Shown: positions 17,975 to 28,856, numbered from the stretch's first letter. The stretch is DNA of 64,000 nucleotides from Niveispirillum sp. (GCF_017996735.1 NZ_JAGOGJ010000024.1:1-64000); one strand, 5' to 3'. Program-made: numbers and translations. The notes: generated from the sequence alone by a model not told the origin.

Positions 17975-19126
17975 TCAAAGGTCGCCCAGTCCCCGCCGCG
18001 ACATGCGCACATCACGATGGACATGGACCGACATCAACAGGCCGAAACCGACCATCACGGCCAATGTCGCCGTTCCGCCATAGGAGATCAGGGGCAGCGG
18101 CACACCCACCACAGGGATCAGCCCCATGATCATGGCGACATTGATGAACAGATAGAGGAACAGGTTCACCGTGAGGCCCAACGCCAGCAGCCGCCCGAAC
18201 TGATGACGACATCGCCCGGCGATGATAAAGCCAAACAGCAGCATCAGGCAGTACAGCACAAGAAAGCTGACCGATCCGACCAGGCCGAACTCCTCCGCCA
18301 GCATGGTAAAGATGAAGTCCGTCTGCTTTTCCGGCAGGAAGTTCAGGTGGCTCTGTGTGCCCTGCAGAAACCCCTTACCGGTCAGCCCCCCGGAACCGAA
18401 GGCGATCTTCGACTGGGTGATGTGATAACCGGTGCCCAGCGGATCGCTGTCGGGGTTGAGGAAGGTTTCCACCCGATCGCGCTGATAATCATGCAGCAGA
18501 AACTGCCAGGACAGCGGAATGGCGATCAGCACCGACGCGATGACCAGGGCGAATTTCCACCAGCGGACACCGGACAGAAAAAACATCGCCCCCGACGCCA
18601 TGATCAGCATCATCGAGGTGCCGAGATTGGGCTGCGCCAGCACAAGGGCCACTGGCGCCGCCACAATGGCCAGCGGCATGACCAGATAGGGGATGCGGCC
18701 CGTATCCTCCAGCGAGGCACCGTGGAAATACCGGGCCAGCGCCATCACCAGCGTGATCTTCATGATCTCCGACGGCTGTAGCTGCACAAACCCCAGATCG
18801 ATCCAGCGCTGCGCCCCCTTGCCCATCGATCCGAACAGATCCACGCCGATCAGCAGCAGCATGACCAGCCCATACAAGGGATAGGTCATCTTCATCCAGA
18901 CCCGGATATCGATCATGGCGATGAACAGCATCAGCGCCAGACCGACGCCGAACCGCAGCATCTGGCGCGAGGCCCAGGGATCGAACTGTCCATTGGCCGC
19001 CGAATAGAGCATCGCGAAGCCGACGCTGGCCACGATAGTAACCAGCAGGACAAAGGACCAGGGGATCTGGCCCAGCTTTTCGGTAAAGGACAGGGTCGCG
19101 CTGTCGGCCGAGATGTCGAGCGTCAC
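17975..19126 (-). CDS. rodA: rod-shape-determining glycosyltransferase RodA
   Basis: 383 residues of the SEDS family with about ten membrane helices. It polymerises lipid II glycan strands during lateral wall growth together with PBP2. Conserved segments include LQPSEIMKI, AQPNLGTSMML, GTGYHITQSKIAFGSGGLTGKG and the C-terminal VGVPLPLISYGGT. The GTG start overlaps the mrdA stop (GTGA), so it is translationally coupled to PBP2. It is the last gene of the mre cluster. Confidence 0.96.
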   Translation of the reverse strand: MTLDISADSATLSFTEKLGQIPWSFVLLVTIVASVGFAMLYSAANGQFDPWASRQMLRFGVGLALMLFIAMIDIRVWMKMTYPLYGLVMLLLIGVDLFGSMGKGAQRWIDLGFVQLQPSEIMKITLVMALARYFHGASLEDTGRIPYLVMPLAIVAAPVALVLAQPNLGTSMMLIMASGAMFFLSGVRWWKFALVIASVLIAIPLSWQFLLHDYQRDRVETFLNPDSDPLGTGYHITQSKIAFGSGGLTGKGFLQGTQSHLNFLPEKQTDFIFTMLAEEFGLVGSVSFLVLYCLMLLFGFIIAGRCRHQFGRLLALGLTVNLFLYLFINVAMIMGLIPVVGVPLPLISYGGTATLAVMVGFGLLMSVHVHRDVRMSRRGLGDL

Positions 19127-21033
19127 GGCGTCCCTCCCTCGGGTGGTGGCGGCGTCGGGCTGGTGTCGGTGGCGGGGGACGGATGCTGCGCCACGGTCGC
19201 CCGCGCCGCCTCCAGCATCTGGCATTCCAGCAGGATGTCACGCGCGATGGGGGCCGCCACGGCACCACCGCCGCCGCCATGTTCGACAATGACGGCGCAA
19301 GCATATTTCGGCGCCTGGACGGGCGCGAAGGCCACGAACAGGGCATGGTCACGCTCACGCCAGGGCAGCGCATCGTTGGCCCGCACGCCGGTGCTGCGCT
19401 CGGCCATGGAAATGCGCCGCACCTGGGCGCTGCCCGATTTGCCCGCCATCTCCATGCCCGGCACATTGATGCGCGCCCGATAGCCCGTGCCACCCGGCAC
19501 GTTGGTGACGGCGTTCATGCCCTTCACGACAACGGCCAGATTGTCCGCCTTCACATCGATGGCGGGCCATTCCGTCGTCTCGGTGAACTGGCCCTCGATG
19601 GATTTCAGCAGGTGCGGCTGGATGGCCTTGCCGCTGGCCAGCCGCGCGGTCATCACGGCCAGTTGCAGCGGCGTGGTCAGCACATAGCCCTGACCCATGG
19701 AGGCGATCAGCGTCTCCCCCTGGTGCCAGGGCTGCTTGAGCGCCTGACGCTTCCATTTCGGGTCCGGAATAAGCCCGGGCCGCTCCCCCGGCAGTTCCAG
19801 CCCCACCTTGCCGCCCAACCCGAATTTCCGCGCCATTTCGGCGATCCGGTCCATGCCGATCCGGCCGGCGATGTCATAGAAATAGACGTCGCAACTGTTC
19901 ATCAGCGCGCCGACCATATCCAACGTGCCGTGGCCCCCGCGGCGCCAGCAATGGAAGCGATGGCTGCCCAGCTCGATATGGCCACCGCAACTAACCCGGT
20001 GATCGGCATTGATGATGCCCGATTCCAGCGCCGCCAGCGCCGTCAGCATCTTGAAGGTGGAGCCCGGCGGATACTGGCCAGCGATCACCTTGTTGATCAG
20101 GGGCGTCCGCTCATCCTTCAGCAGCGCCTGATAGGCCTCATAGCCGATGCCCATGGCGAACTGGTTAGGATCGAAGCTGGGGCTGGAGCACAGGGCCTGG
20201 ATGCCGCCCGTATGGACATCCATCACGACGGCAGCGGCACTTTCCTCCGCCGACAGGCGCTGATGCATGTAATGCTGCAACTTGGCATCGATGGTCAGTG
20301 CCACCTCGCGCCCCGGCTGGCCCGCATCACGCGACAATTCCCGGATGACACGGCCGACGGCGTTCACCTCCAACTGGCGATTGCCGGCGGCACCCCGCAG
20401 GGCCTGATCATATTGTTTCTCGATTCCCCCCTTGCCCACACGGAAACCCGGCAGGGTCAGCAGCGGGTCGGTCGAGCCCTCCACATCCTTTTCCGATGCG
20501 GCCCCGACATAGCCCAGCACATGCGACAGCGCCTCCCCGAACGGGTAGGACCGCACCTGCCCGACATCGATGGACACGCCCGGCAGGTCGGGCAGGTTCA
20601 CTTCGATGGCAGCCACCTGATCCCAGGTCAGGTTCTCCTTGATGGTGATGGGCGCGAAGGAACGGGAACGCTGAATGTCACGCTGGATGCGGCGTTCATC
20701 GGCCTCGGTCAGGGGGATCAGCTTACCCACCTCGTCCAGGATCTGCTGCACGTCACCGGCCCGTTCCGACACGATGATGGTGCTGAAATTCTGCTCATTG
20801 ACGGCCAGAGGCACCCCGAACCGGTCGGTAATCAGCCCCCTTGGCGGCGCCACGAGACGCAGCGAGATGCGGTTATCCTCGGCCAGCACCTTGTACCGGT
20901 CGCTCTCCACGATCTGGAGATAGTAGAGACGGCCCATCAGCGTGGCGACGGCGGCACCCTGCAGCCCGCCCAGCACCAATGTGCGGCGGGACAGCATGCG
21001 CTGCCGTTCGGCATCCCGGTCAAAGGCCGACAT
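19123..21033 (-). CDS. mrdA: penicillin-binding protein 2 (transpeptidase)
   Basis: 636 residues. One membrane anchor near 16-36, a pedestal domain beginning PPRGLITDRFG, and a transpeptidase domain with the active-site Ser in STFK (about S325), the SCD triad motif and KSG in place of the usual KTG. PBP2 cross-links wall material made by RodA. The C-terminal tail is Pro/Thr-rich and ends at the coupled rodA start. The ATG lies nine bases after the mreD stop codon. Confidence 0.97.
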   Translation of the reverse strand: MSAFDRDAERQRMLSRRTLVLGGLQGAAVATLMGRLYYLQIVESDRYKVLAEDNRISLRLVAPPRGLITDRFGVPLAVNEQNFSTIIVSERAGDVQQILDEVGKLIPLTEADERRIQRDIQRSRSFAPITIKENLTWDQVAAIEVNLPDLPGVSIDVGQVRSYPFGEALSHVLGYVGAASEKDVEGSTDPLLTLPGFRVGKGGIEKQYDQALRGAAGNRQLEVNAVGRVIRELSRDAGQPGREVALTIDAKLQHYMHQRLSAEESAAAVVMDVHTGGIQALCSSPSFDPNQFAMGIGYEAYQALLKDERTPLINKVIAGQYPPGSTFKMLTALAALESGIINADHRVSCGGHIELGSHRFHCWRRGGHGTLDMVGALMNSCDVYFYDIAGRIGMDRIAEMARKFGLGGKVGLELPGERPGLIPDPKWKRQALKQPWHQGETLIASMGQGYVLTTPLQLAVMTARLASGKAIQPHLLKSIEGQFTETTEWPAIDVKADNLAVVVKGMNAVTNVPGGTGYRARINVPGMEMAGKSGSAQVRRISMAERSTGVRANDALPWRERDHALFVAFAPVQAPKYACAVIVEHGGGGGAVAAPIARDILLECQMLEAARATVAQHPSPATDTSPTPPPPEGGTP

Positions 21034-21042
21034 GGGTTAACC

Positions 21043-21567
21043 TCAACTCAAATAGGCGCGATGCAGCCTTTGCAGCAGCCAGGCCATCAGCGGAAACAAT
21101 GCCACGCCCAGCACGGCCTGCACCAGCACTGGTCCTGCATCCAGTATCTTCGCCGTCATCAGGGCGAACACCGCCCACTGGACAACCGCCGCGCCCGTGG
21201 CCACCAAGGCAAAGCCGATCCACAGCATCACGAAGGAACGGCCCAGGAAGAACCGGCGCTGGGTTATCAGCAGCCAGTAAGCCGTGATCAGCACCATGGA
21301 GGTCATGCCGATCGGCGTGCCCCCGATCAGATCCTGCAACAGACCGATCATGAACACGACCAGGGGGCGCAGCAGGTCCGGCCGGTGGATGACCCAGTAA
21401 AACAGGCACATCAGCATCAGCGGCACCGTCACCATGGCATAGCCGGGCAACGGCAGGGGCACCATGCCGACAAGCATGGCCAGGATGGTGACACTGAAGG
21501 GCAGCAGGTTGCGTGCCGTCTGGTCAAGCTGGTGGAACATTCCGCCGGCCAAGGCCGTGGTCCTCAC
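21043..21567 (-). CDS. mreD: rod-shape-determining protein MreD
   Basis: 174 residues, about five membrane helices, with the typical FMIGLLQDLIGGTPIGMTS segment. MreD is an inner-membrane part of the elongasome linking MreC with PBP2/RodA. The GTG start overlaps the mreC stop (GTGA). Family identity is reinforced by position, since MreD sequences are poorly conserved. Confidence 0.93.
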   Translation of the reverse strand: MRTTALAGGMFHQLDQTARNLLPFSVTILAMLVGMVPLPLPGYAMVTVPLMLMCLFYWVIHRPDLLRPLVVFMIGLLQDLIGGTPIGMTSMVLITAYWLLITQRRFFLGRSFVMLWIGFALVATGAAVVQWAVFALMTAKILDAGPVLVQAVLGVALFPLMAWLLQRLHRAYLS

Positions 21568-22442
21568 TTCATCGCGCCGGGCTGCGTCGCTTCGGCGGCC
21601 ACACCGCCGGTCGTGCCGAAATCGATCACCTGCACATGTTCAAGGCGCGAAAGATCGGCCATGGGCACGACGCGCGGCTTGCCATCGGCCCCCTTCTCCA
21701 CAATACCGACCGGCAGGCCGGGCGGGAACAGCCCGCCATGACCGGAGGTGAAAACCCGCTCCCCCCGGGTCACTTCGCTGTTGGGGGGAAGATAGGTCAG
21801 CAGCGGATGATCAGAATTGTCACCGGCCAGCATGGCCCGCTGCCGGCTGCTTTCCAGCACGACGGGGATGCGGGCATTCAGGTCGGTGATCAGCAGCACC
21901 CGTGAAGACCATTCGCCCACCTGGACGATTCGTCCCACCAGACCCTGGCCCGACATCACGGCCTGCCCGCGCTCCACCCCCTCACGCGCGCCCACCGTCA
22001 CCACGACGGTCCGCACGAAGGCACCACCCGGATCGCCGACAACACGGCCCGTCACCACCGTGGCGGCCGGGTCCGGCTTGAAGGACAGAAGCGAGCGCAG
22101 GGAGCGGTTTTCGGCATCCATGCGCAGGGCCGCCTGCTCCCACTGGCGCAGGCGGGCATTCTCTTCCCGCAGGCGCGCATTCTCGTCATGCAGATCGACC
22201 AACTGCCGGAAATATTCCAGACCATCGGCCACGCTGGCCGCCGGCCGGGACATCACGTTCAGGACAGGGGAGACCGCATCCGTGACGCGTGTGCGGGCCA
22301 CGTCCACGGCATTACCGTTGACATGGCCAATCATCATCAATGCAATCGCGGCCAGGATCAGCAGCGGAAAGTGGAATCGCTGTACCATCCCCCAGAGGGG
22401 AGCGGCGAGACGCACGACGGATCCGCTATTGCGTGTCTTCAC
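21564..22442 (-). CDS. mreC: rod-shape-determining protein MreC
   Basis: 292 residues: a short cytoplasmic part, one membrane helix near 23-45, a coiled coil (about 80-115, LHDENARLREENARLRQWE) and the beta-barrel periplasmic domain with GRVVGDPGG, GLVGRIVQVG and SGHGGLFPPGLPVG. MreC scaffolds the elongation complex in the periplasm. The assigned GTG start has no clear ribosome site, so a slightly different start is possible. It lies 111 bases after mreB, with a hairpin in between. Confidence 0.95.
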   Translation of the reverse strand: MKTRNSGSVVRLAAPLWGMVQRFHFPLLILAAIALMMIGHVNGNAVDVARTRVTDAVSPVLNVMSRPAASVADGLEYFRQLVDLHDENARLREENARLRQWEQAALRMDAENRSLRSLLSFKPDPAATVVTGRVVGDPGGAFVRTVVVTVGAREGVERGQAVMSGQGLVGRIVQVGEWSSRVLLITDLNARIPVVLESSRQRAMLAGDNSDHPLLTYLPPNSEVTRGERVFTSGHGGLFPPGLPVGIVEKGADGKPRVVPMADLSRLEHVQVIDFGTTGGVAAEATQPGAMK

Positions 22443-22532
22443 AGGGGGTGTGTCCCGTGATCGGGTAAACTGTCTTGTCAGACAGCATAAAAGCGACTTG
22501 AAGCTAACGCGTTAACGTGCCGCTGTAAATAT

Positions 22533-22553
22533 CGGATCGTAGTAAACGATCCG
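22533..22553 (-). terminator. hairpin between mreB and mreC
   Basis: Perfect 8-bp stem (CGGATCGT/ACGATCCG) with a five-base loop, starting immediately after the mreB stop. It is followed on the transcribed strand by ATATTTAC rather than a true T-run. It may act as a partial terminator or an mRNA-stabilising element that sets MreB above MreCD. Confidence 0.5.
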
Positions 22554-23901
<1,348 letters not shown>

Positions 23902-25461
23902 TCAGGCCGACAGGGCGACCGGCGCCGTCTTCAGCCGCTTGGTGATCAGCTTGTTCAGCGCATGCACATAAGCGCGCGCGCTGGCCACCAGCGTGTCGGC
24001 ATCGGCCCCCTGGCCATTCACGGTCTTGCCCTCCTCTTCCAGGCGCACCGTCACCTCTGCCTGGGCATCGGTGCCCTGGGTCACGGCATGCACCTGATAG
24101 AGCTGCAATTTGGCTTCGTGCGGGAAGGCCAGTTTCAGGGCGTTGAAGACGGCATCCACGGGGCCGTTGCCGAAGGCGACGACGGGCGGGATGGGCTGAC
24201 CATCGATCTCCAGTTCCAGAACGGCATGCTGCGGCCCGCGCGACCCGGCCACCACATGCAGGGCCTGGAAGCGGATCCGGTCGTGCTGGCGGCCGACCTC
24301 GTCATCCATGATGGCGACGATGTCCTCGTCATAGATGTCCTTCTTGCGGTCGGCCAGATCCTTGAAGCGGCCGAACGCGTCATTGATCGCGTTCTCGCCC
24401 AGATCGTCATAGCCCAGTTCCTTCAGCTTGGCGCGGAAGGCGGCGCGGCCGGAATGCTTGCCCATGACCAGGGAGGACCGGTTCAGCCCCACCGATTCCG
24501 GCGTCATGATCTCATAGGTCTCGGCATGCTTCAGCATGCCGTCCTGATGGATGCCGCTTTCATGGGCGAAGGCGTTGGCGCCCACGATGGCCTTGTTGGG
24601 CTGCACCTGGAAACCGGTGATGGTGGAGACCAGGCGGGAGATGCGGGTGATATGTTCCGTCTTGATGCCGGTGGTGCAGCCGATCAGGTCGTGGCGCGTG
24701 CGCAGCGCCATGACGATTTCCTCCATCGAGGCGTTGCCGGCGCGTTCACCCAGACCATTGATGGTGCATTCCACCTGGCGCACGCCGACGCCGATGCCGG
24801 CCAGCGAGTTGGCGACGGCCAGACCCAGATCATTATGGCAATGGACAGAGAAGATGGCCTTGTCCGAATTGGGGACGCGGGTCATCACGTCCTTGAACAT
24901 GGCGGCATATTCCTCCGGCAGGGCATAGCCGACCGTGTCGGGGATGTTGATGGTGGTGGCGCCGGCCTTGATGGCGGCCTCCACGGTCCGGCACAGGAAA
25001 TCGCGGTCGGAGCGCGAGCCGTCCTGGGCCGACCATTCCACATCATCCACCAGATTGCGGGCATAGGAGACGTAATCGATGGTGCGCTGAAGCACCTCCT
25101 CCTCCGTCATCTTCAACATGTAATTCATGTGGACGGGGCTGGTGGAGATGAAGGTATGGATGCGCTTGCGCTGGGCCAGTTGCAATGCCTCGGCCGCGCG
25201 GTCGATATCGGCGCGCGACGTGCGGGCCAGTGCGGCGATGGTGCTGTTCTTCACGGTGCGCGCCACTTCGCGCACGGCCTCGAAATCACCGTTGGACGCG
25301 ATGGGAAAACCGGCCTCGATCACGTCGACGCCCATTTCCTCCAGCACGGTGGCGATGCGCAGCTTTTCGTCCAGGTTCATGGAACAGCCGGGCGCCTGTT
25401 CGCCGTCGCGGAGGGTCGTGTCGAAAATGATGACGCGGTTGCTGTCGCGGGTGATGGTCAT
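23902..25461 (-). CDS. leuA: 2-isopropylmalate synthase
   Basis: 519 residues. It catalyses the committed step of leucine synthesis from 2-ketoisovalerate and acetyl-CoA. The TIM-barrel signature IIFDTTLRDGEQAPGCSM, HCHNDLGLAVANSLAG (metal-binding His pair) and GLGERAGNASMEE are present, followed by AFAHESGIHQDG. The C-terminal regulatory domain (about 390-510) should give leucine feedback inhibition. The start at MTITRDSN is chosen because the catalytic domain begins immediately after it. A long upstream region with a possible leader peptide suggests additional transcriptional control. Confidence 0.97.
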   Translation of the reverse strand: MTITRDSNRVIIFDTTLRDGEQAPGCSMNLDEKLRIATVLEEMGVDVIEAGFPIASNGDFEAVREVARTVKNSTIAALARTSRADIDRAAEALQLAQRKRIHTFISTSPVHMNYMLKMTEEEVLQRTIDYVSYARNLVDDVEWSAQDGSRSDRDFLCRTVEAAIKAGATTINIPDTVGYALPEEYAAMFKDVMTRVPNSDKAIFSVHCHNDLGLAVANSLAGIGVGVRQVECTINGLGERAGNASMEEIVMALRTRHDLIGCTTGIKTEHITRISRLVSTITGFQVQPNKAIVGANAFAHESGIHQDGMLKHAETYEIMTPESVGLNRSSLVMGKHSGRAAFRAKLKELGYDDLGENAINDAFGRFKDLADRKKDIYDEDIVAIMDDEVGRQHDRIRFQALHVVAGSRGPQHAVLELEIDGQPIPPVVAFGNGPVDAVFNALKLAFPHEAKLQLYQVHAVTQGTDAQAEVTVRLEEEGKTVNGQGADADTLVASARAYVHALNKLITKRLKTAPVALSA

Positions 25462-26011
25462 GTCCTGGTCCCTTGCGGCACGTCGGGCGTGGTCCATGGC
25501 GGAACGTCACGCCGATTTGAATAAGGAGGATGTGCGGTATATGACAGCGCCGTGCTGGCGCCTGGACCCCTGATCGCGGGCCGCGCCGCGGCAATGGCGG
25601 CACGACATCGGGCGCTCAGGGGGAAATTAGTCGTAGGGCAACGGCCAGGACCGGGCGGCCGCAGCGGATGGAACGGACGGACACAGCAACGGCGCGGGCG
25701 GCGACGCCCGTGCTGTCCTGCTGTTCCATCATCTGGTCTGCCGCCATCACGGGGGGACCGTCCATCCATAAAAGGTTGTCAGCCGCCGGGAACCCCGACA
25801 GCCGATTTCATGTTTCGGTTTTAAGGCGAAATCACCGGCACGGCAAGAACCTTCACATGGAAAGAAATGCAAAGGCTCCATGCGGCGCCGACTTGGGTGC
25901 AATGCGGCATCCGCCTCATGCCTCCTCCGCGCCGTGGCCCCCTCGACATTGACAGAAGGCACCCCATTGTCTAGCGATGGGTTGGGTCCCGGTAAGAAGA
26001 AGGCCAGGTTC
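25462..26011. other. 550-base divergent intergenic region, leuA / mlaE
   Basis: Contains the start signals of leuA (leftward) and mlaE (rightward). Its left half holds a candidate leucine leader frame with GC-rich complementary stretches downstream (GGCGCC and GGCGCT near 25545-25560). The right half shows an AAGAAGG ribosome site for mlaE and nothing else recognised. Confidence 0.5.
25616..25729 (-). promoter_or_regulatory. candidate leucine attenuation leader peptide of leuA
   Basis: A 37-codon frame, about 155 bases before leuA, ends in codons CTG GCC GTT GCC CTA CGA CTA ATT TCC CCC TGA. The two CTA leucine codons are rare in this GC-rich genome, where CTG dominates, and sit near the stop codon as in amino-acid leader peptides. 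GC-rich stretches able to form alternative hairpins follow. An internal GTG would give a 22-residue version. No clear T-run terminator was found, so attenuation is inferred, not shown. Confidence 0.35.
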
Positions 26012-26782
26012 ATGAATTTCCTCAGTGCGATCGGCCGTGCCACCCTGACCTTCCTGGAGGCGGCGGGGCGTCTGGCCCTGTTCACCTTCACCGCGCTGGC
26101 CCATTGCCTGCGCCCGCCCTTCTATTTCCGGCATATCGGCCGGCAGATGGTGGAGATCGGTTTTTACAGCCTGCCCGTCGTCGGCCTGACCGCCGTGTTC
26201 ACGGGCATGGTGCTGGCGCTGCAAAGCTATTCCGGTTTTTCCCGCTTCTCCGCCGAAAGCGCCATCGCCACGGTGGTTGTTCTGTCGATCACACGGGAAC
26301 TGGGGCCAGTGCTGGCCGGGCTGATGGTGGCGGGGCGCATCGGCGCGGCCATGGCCGCCGAATTGGGCACCATGCGGGTAACCGAACAGGTGGATGCGCT
26401 GACCACCCTGTCGACCAACCCCTATAAATATCTGGTGGTGCCGCGCCTGATCGCCGGCACCACCATGTTGCCCATCCTGGTGCTGGTGGCCGATATCATC
26501 GGCGTGTTCGGCGGCTATCTGGTGGCCGTATACCGTCTGGGCTTCAATGCCTCCAGCTATATCAACAATAGCTGGCAGTATCTGGAATTCATGGACGTGG
26601 TGTCCGGTCTGGTAAAGGCGGCCTGCTTCGGGTTCGTCATATCGCTGATGGGCTGCTACCACGGCTACAACTCGCGGGGCGGTGCACAGGGCGTGGGCGC
26701 GGCCACCACCAATGCCGTGGTGTCGGCCTCCATCCTTATCCTGGTCCTGAACTATCTGCTGACGGGGATCTTCTTCTCATGA
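26012..26782 (+). CDS. mlaE: MlaE-family ABC transporter permease
   Basis: 256 residues of the MlaE/YrbE family with about five to six membrane helices. Hallmarks are SYSGFSRFSAESAIATVVV, ITRELGPVLAGLMVAGRIGAAMAAELGTMRVTEQVDAL and the C-terminal CYHGYNSRGGAQGVGAATT. The complex moves phospholipids between the inner and outer membranes to keep outer-leaflet asymmetry. The ATG giving MNFLSAIG has AAGAAGG upstream. It overlaps mlaF by four bases (ATGA). No mlaD substrate-binding gene follows. Confidence 0.95.
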   Translation: MNFLSAIGRATLTFLEAAGRLALFTFTALAHCLRPPFYFRHIGRQMVEIGFYSLPVVGLTAVFTGMVLALQSYSGFSRFSAESAIATVVVLSITRELGPVLAGLMVAGRIGAAMAAELGTMRVTEQVDALTTLSTNPYKYLVVPRLIAGTTMLPILVLVADIIGVFGGYLVAVYRLGFNASSYINNSWQYLEFMDVVSGLVKAACFGFVISLMGCYHGYNSRGGAQGVGAATTNAVVSASILILVLNYLLTGIFFS

Positions 26783-27588
26783 CCATGGCGCCCTTGGAAC
26801 TGACGCAAGACATGGACGTGCCCAAGATCTCGCTGAAGGGCGTGAAGAAGGCCTTCGGATCGAAGGTGGTTCTGGACGGGATCGACCTGGATATCCGGCG
26901 CGGCGAAAGCATCGTAATCATCGGCGGGTCCGGCACGGGCAAGTCGGTGCTGCTGAAAAGCATTCTGGGCATCCTTCAACCGGATGCCGGCACCATCCGC
27001 ATTGATGGCGAGGATACGACCCATATCGGTGGCCGCGACCGTGAACGGGCCATGGCCAAGTTCGGCATGCTGTTCCAGGGTGCAGCCCTGTTCGACAGCT
27101 TGCCCGTCTGGGAAAATGTGGCCTTCGGCCTGATCCAGGGCGCGCAGCGTCTGGGCCGCAAGGAGGCCAAGGAGCGTGCCATCGCCACCCTGGGTGCCGT
27201 CGGTCTGTCGCCCGACGTCGCCGACCTGTCGCCTTCGGAACTATCAGGCGGCATGCAGAAGCGTGTGGGCCTGGCCCGCGCCATCTGCACCCGGCCGGAG
27301 ATCATCTTCTTCGACGAACCGACGACCGGGCTCGACCCGATCATGGCCGACGTCATCAATGACCTGATCGTGAAATGCGTGAAGGACCTGGGCGCCACCG
27401 CCCTGTCCATCACCCATGACATGGCCAGCGCCCGCAAGATCGCCGACCGGATCGCCATGCTGTACAAGGGCAAGCTGATCTGGGTGGGGCCGGTGTCGGA
27501 GATCGACAATTCCGGCAACGAATATGTCGATCAGTTCATCCATGGCCGCGCCGACGGCCCGATCCAGATGCAGATCCGGGCGTTCTGA
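26779..27588 (+). CDS. mlaF: MlaF-family ABC transporter ATP-binding protein
   Basis: 269 residues. Walker A GGSGTGKS (49-56), signature LSGGMQKRVGLARAI, Walker B IIFFDEPTTGLDP and the switch His in SITHDM are intact. It drives the MlaE permease. The start codon is embedded in the mlaE stop (ATGA), so the two are translationally coupled. The next gene is convergent and unrelated, so any MlaD partner must be encoded elsewhere. Confidence 0.95.
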   Translation: MTMAPLELTQDMDVPKISLKGVKKAFGSKVVLDGIDLDIRRGESIVIIGGSGTGKSVLLKSILGILQPDAGTIRIDGEDTTHIGGRDRERAMAKFGMLFQGAALFDSLPVWENVAFGLIQGAQRLGRKEAKERAIATLGAVGLSPDVADLSPSELSGGMQKRVGLARAICTRPEIIFFDEPTTGLDPIMADVINDLIVKCVKDLGATALSITHDMASARKIADRIAMLYKGKLIWVGPVSEIDNSGNEYVDQFIHGRADGPIQMQIRAF

Positions 27589-27625
27589 CCGCAACCGCCA
27601 ATGGGGAATGTTGCGCAGACCGGTG

Positions 27626-28816
27626 TCACCGTGCGGGTATCGACCCCCGTAACGGAATGAAGGGCATGCCCGCCACATCCATGGCGGCATCGACCATGGC
27701 ATCCTCCTTCCGATCGAACAGTTGCAGCAGCAGGTTATCCATGGCCCGCTCCTCCGACTGGCCGCATTCGGCATAAATACGGCCCAGCGCCTCGGTCTGG
27801 AATTCTGCCTGTCCGTGGGTGCCACCGCGATAGTTCAGGGCCTTGGCCACCCGCATCGCCACATGGAAGGGTGCGAACAGGTGCTTTGGCACATGGGCAT
27901 GGTCCAACAAAGCCTTCATACCGTCCCATTTGCCATCCAGCAGCAGGGACAGGGCGTTGGCCTTGCGCACCCGCGACTTGGCCGCGATGGCAGCCGCGAA
28001 AAAGTCGAAATCGCCGCTGCACAGGCTGCGCAGCAGCAAGGCCACGCCCAGCCGCCCCTGTTCGTGAAGATGGGCGGCCAGCGCATCGGAATCCATGCCA
28101 GGAGCGGAAACCGGACGGAGCAGCGTCAGTGTCACCCCGTCACGGCCATGCGCCGCCAGTTCGGCCGCGATGACCGGCGACAGGCGGTGCCGCTCCACCA
28201 GCATGTCCCTCACCCGTTCGGAGGCGTAGGCCACCAGCCGTTCGACCACGCTGGCGGGCAGGACCGCTCGCCCGGCCAGCGGTTCCGCCACCATGGGCAC
28301 ATGCGCGTAACGATCGGCCACCGACAGCAGTGACGCATTCGACAGGTCCGCCCCCTCATTCCCGACCAGGGTGGCGATCACGGCCAGATTGCCCATCTCC
28401 GCCAGGGCATCCGCCACGTCGGGCGACAGGTGGCGGCGGGCGGCGATGGCCAGTTGCTTGTCCGCCTGGCCCTTGCCGATCACCTCCAACAGCAGGCTGT
28501 CATCCAGATCATCCGTATGACGCAGCAGCGGGAACGCCACGGAGATGACATCCATGGCAAGGTCGTGGGCCAGATCATCGGACAGAAGCGGGCTGTTATA
28601 GATCTGCCAGGCCACGGCCTCCCGGACCTGACGGGCCGTATCATGGGCAAGACGGAACAGAAGGTCACGGACCAGCGCCTGCTCGGAATCGGCCAGCAAT
28701 GTCTGCTCCGCCGTTCGCATCAGCTTGGTCAGAAGCTGGATACGCGCTTCGGGTGTACGGTCGCCGGCCAGATACTGGACGTCGGCTGCGGTCAGGGCTT
28801 CCCGGCTCTCGTTCAT
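27626..28816 (-). CDS. DUF2336 domain-containing protein
   Basis: 396 residues, almost entirely helical, with repeated units such as VREAVAWQIYNSPLLSDDLAHDLAMD and RKANALSLLLDGKWDGMKALLD that suggest a HEAT-like solenoid. DUF2336 proteins occur mainly in alphaproteobacteria and have no settled function. The ATG giving MNESREAL is chosen because the preceding extension is not coding-like. A MarR regulator lies 40 bases upstream on the same strand, so the pair is probably an operon. Confidence 0.8.
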   Translation of the reverse strand: MNESREALTAADVQYLAGDRTPEARIQLLTKLMRTAEQTLLADSEQALVRDLLFRLAHDTARQVREAVAWQIYNSPLLSDDLAHDLAMDVISVAFPLLRHTDDLDDSLLLEVIGKGQADKQLAIAARRHLSPDVADALAEMGNLAVIATLVGNEGADLSNASLLSVADRYAHVPMVAEPLAGRAVLPASVVERLVAYASERVRDMLVERHRLSPVIAAELAAHGRDGVTLTLLRPVSAPGMDSDALAAHLHEQGRLGVALLLRSLCSGDFDFFAAAIAAKSRVRKANALSLLLDGKWDGMKALLDHAHVPKHLFAPFHVAMRVAKALNYRGGTHGQAEFQTEALGRIYAECGQSEERAMDNLLLQLFDRKEDAMVDAAMDVAGMPFIPLRGSIPAR

Positions 28817-28856
28817 CCGTTTCCCGATCGTTTCCCCTGGCGCCTTGATTGACGCC

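Noticed and set aside
19183..21741. 852-codon open frame opposite mrdA and mreD
   Set aside because: It is an antisense shadow of a GC-rich coding region, with His/Gln/Arg-rich, family-free translation. The minus-strand genes have clear motifs.
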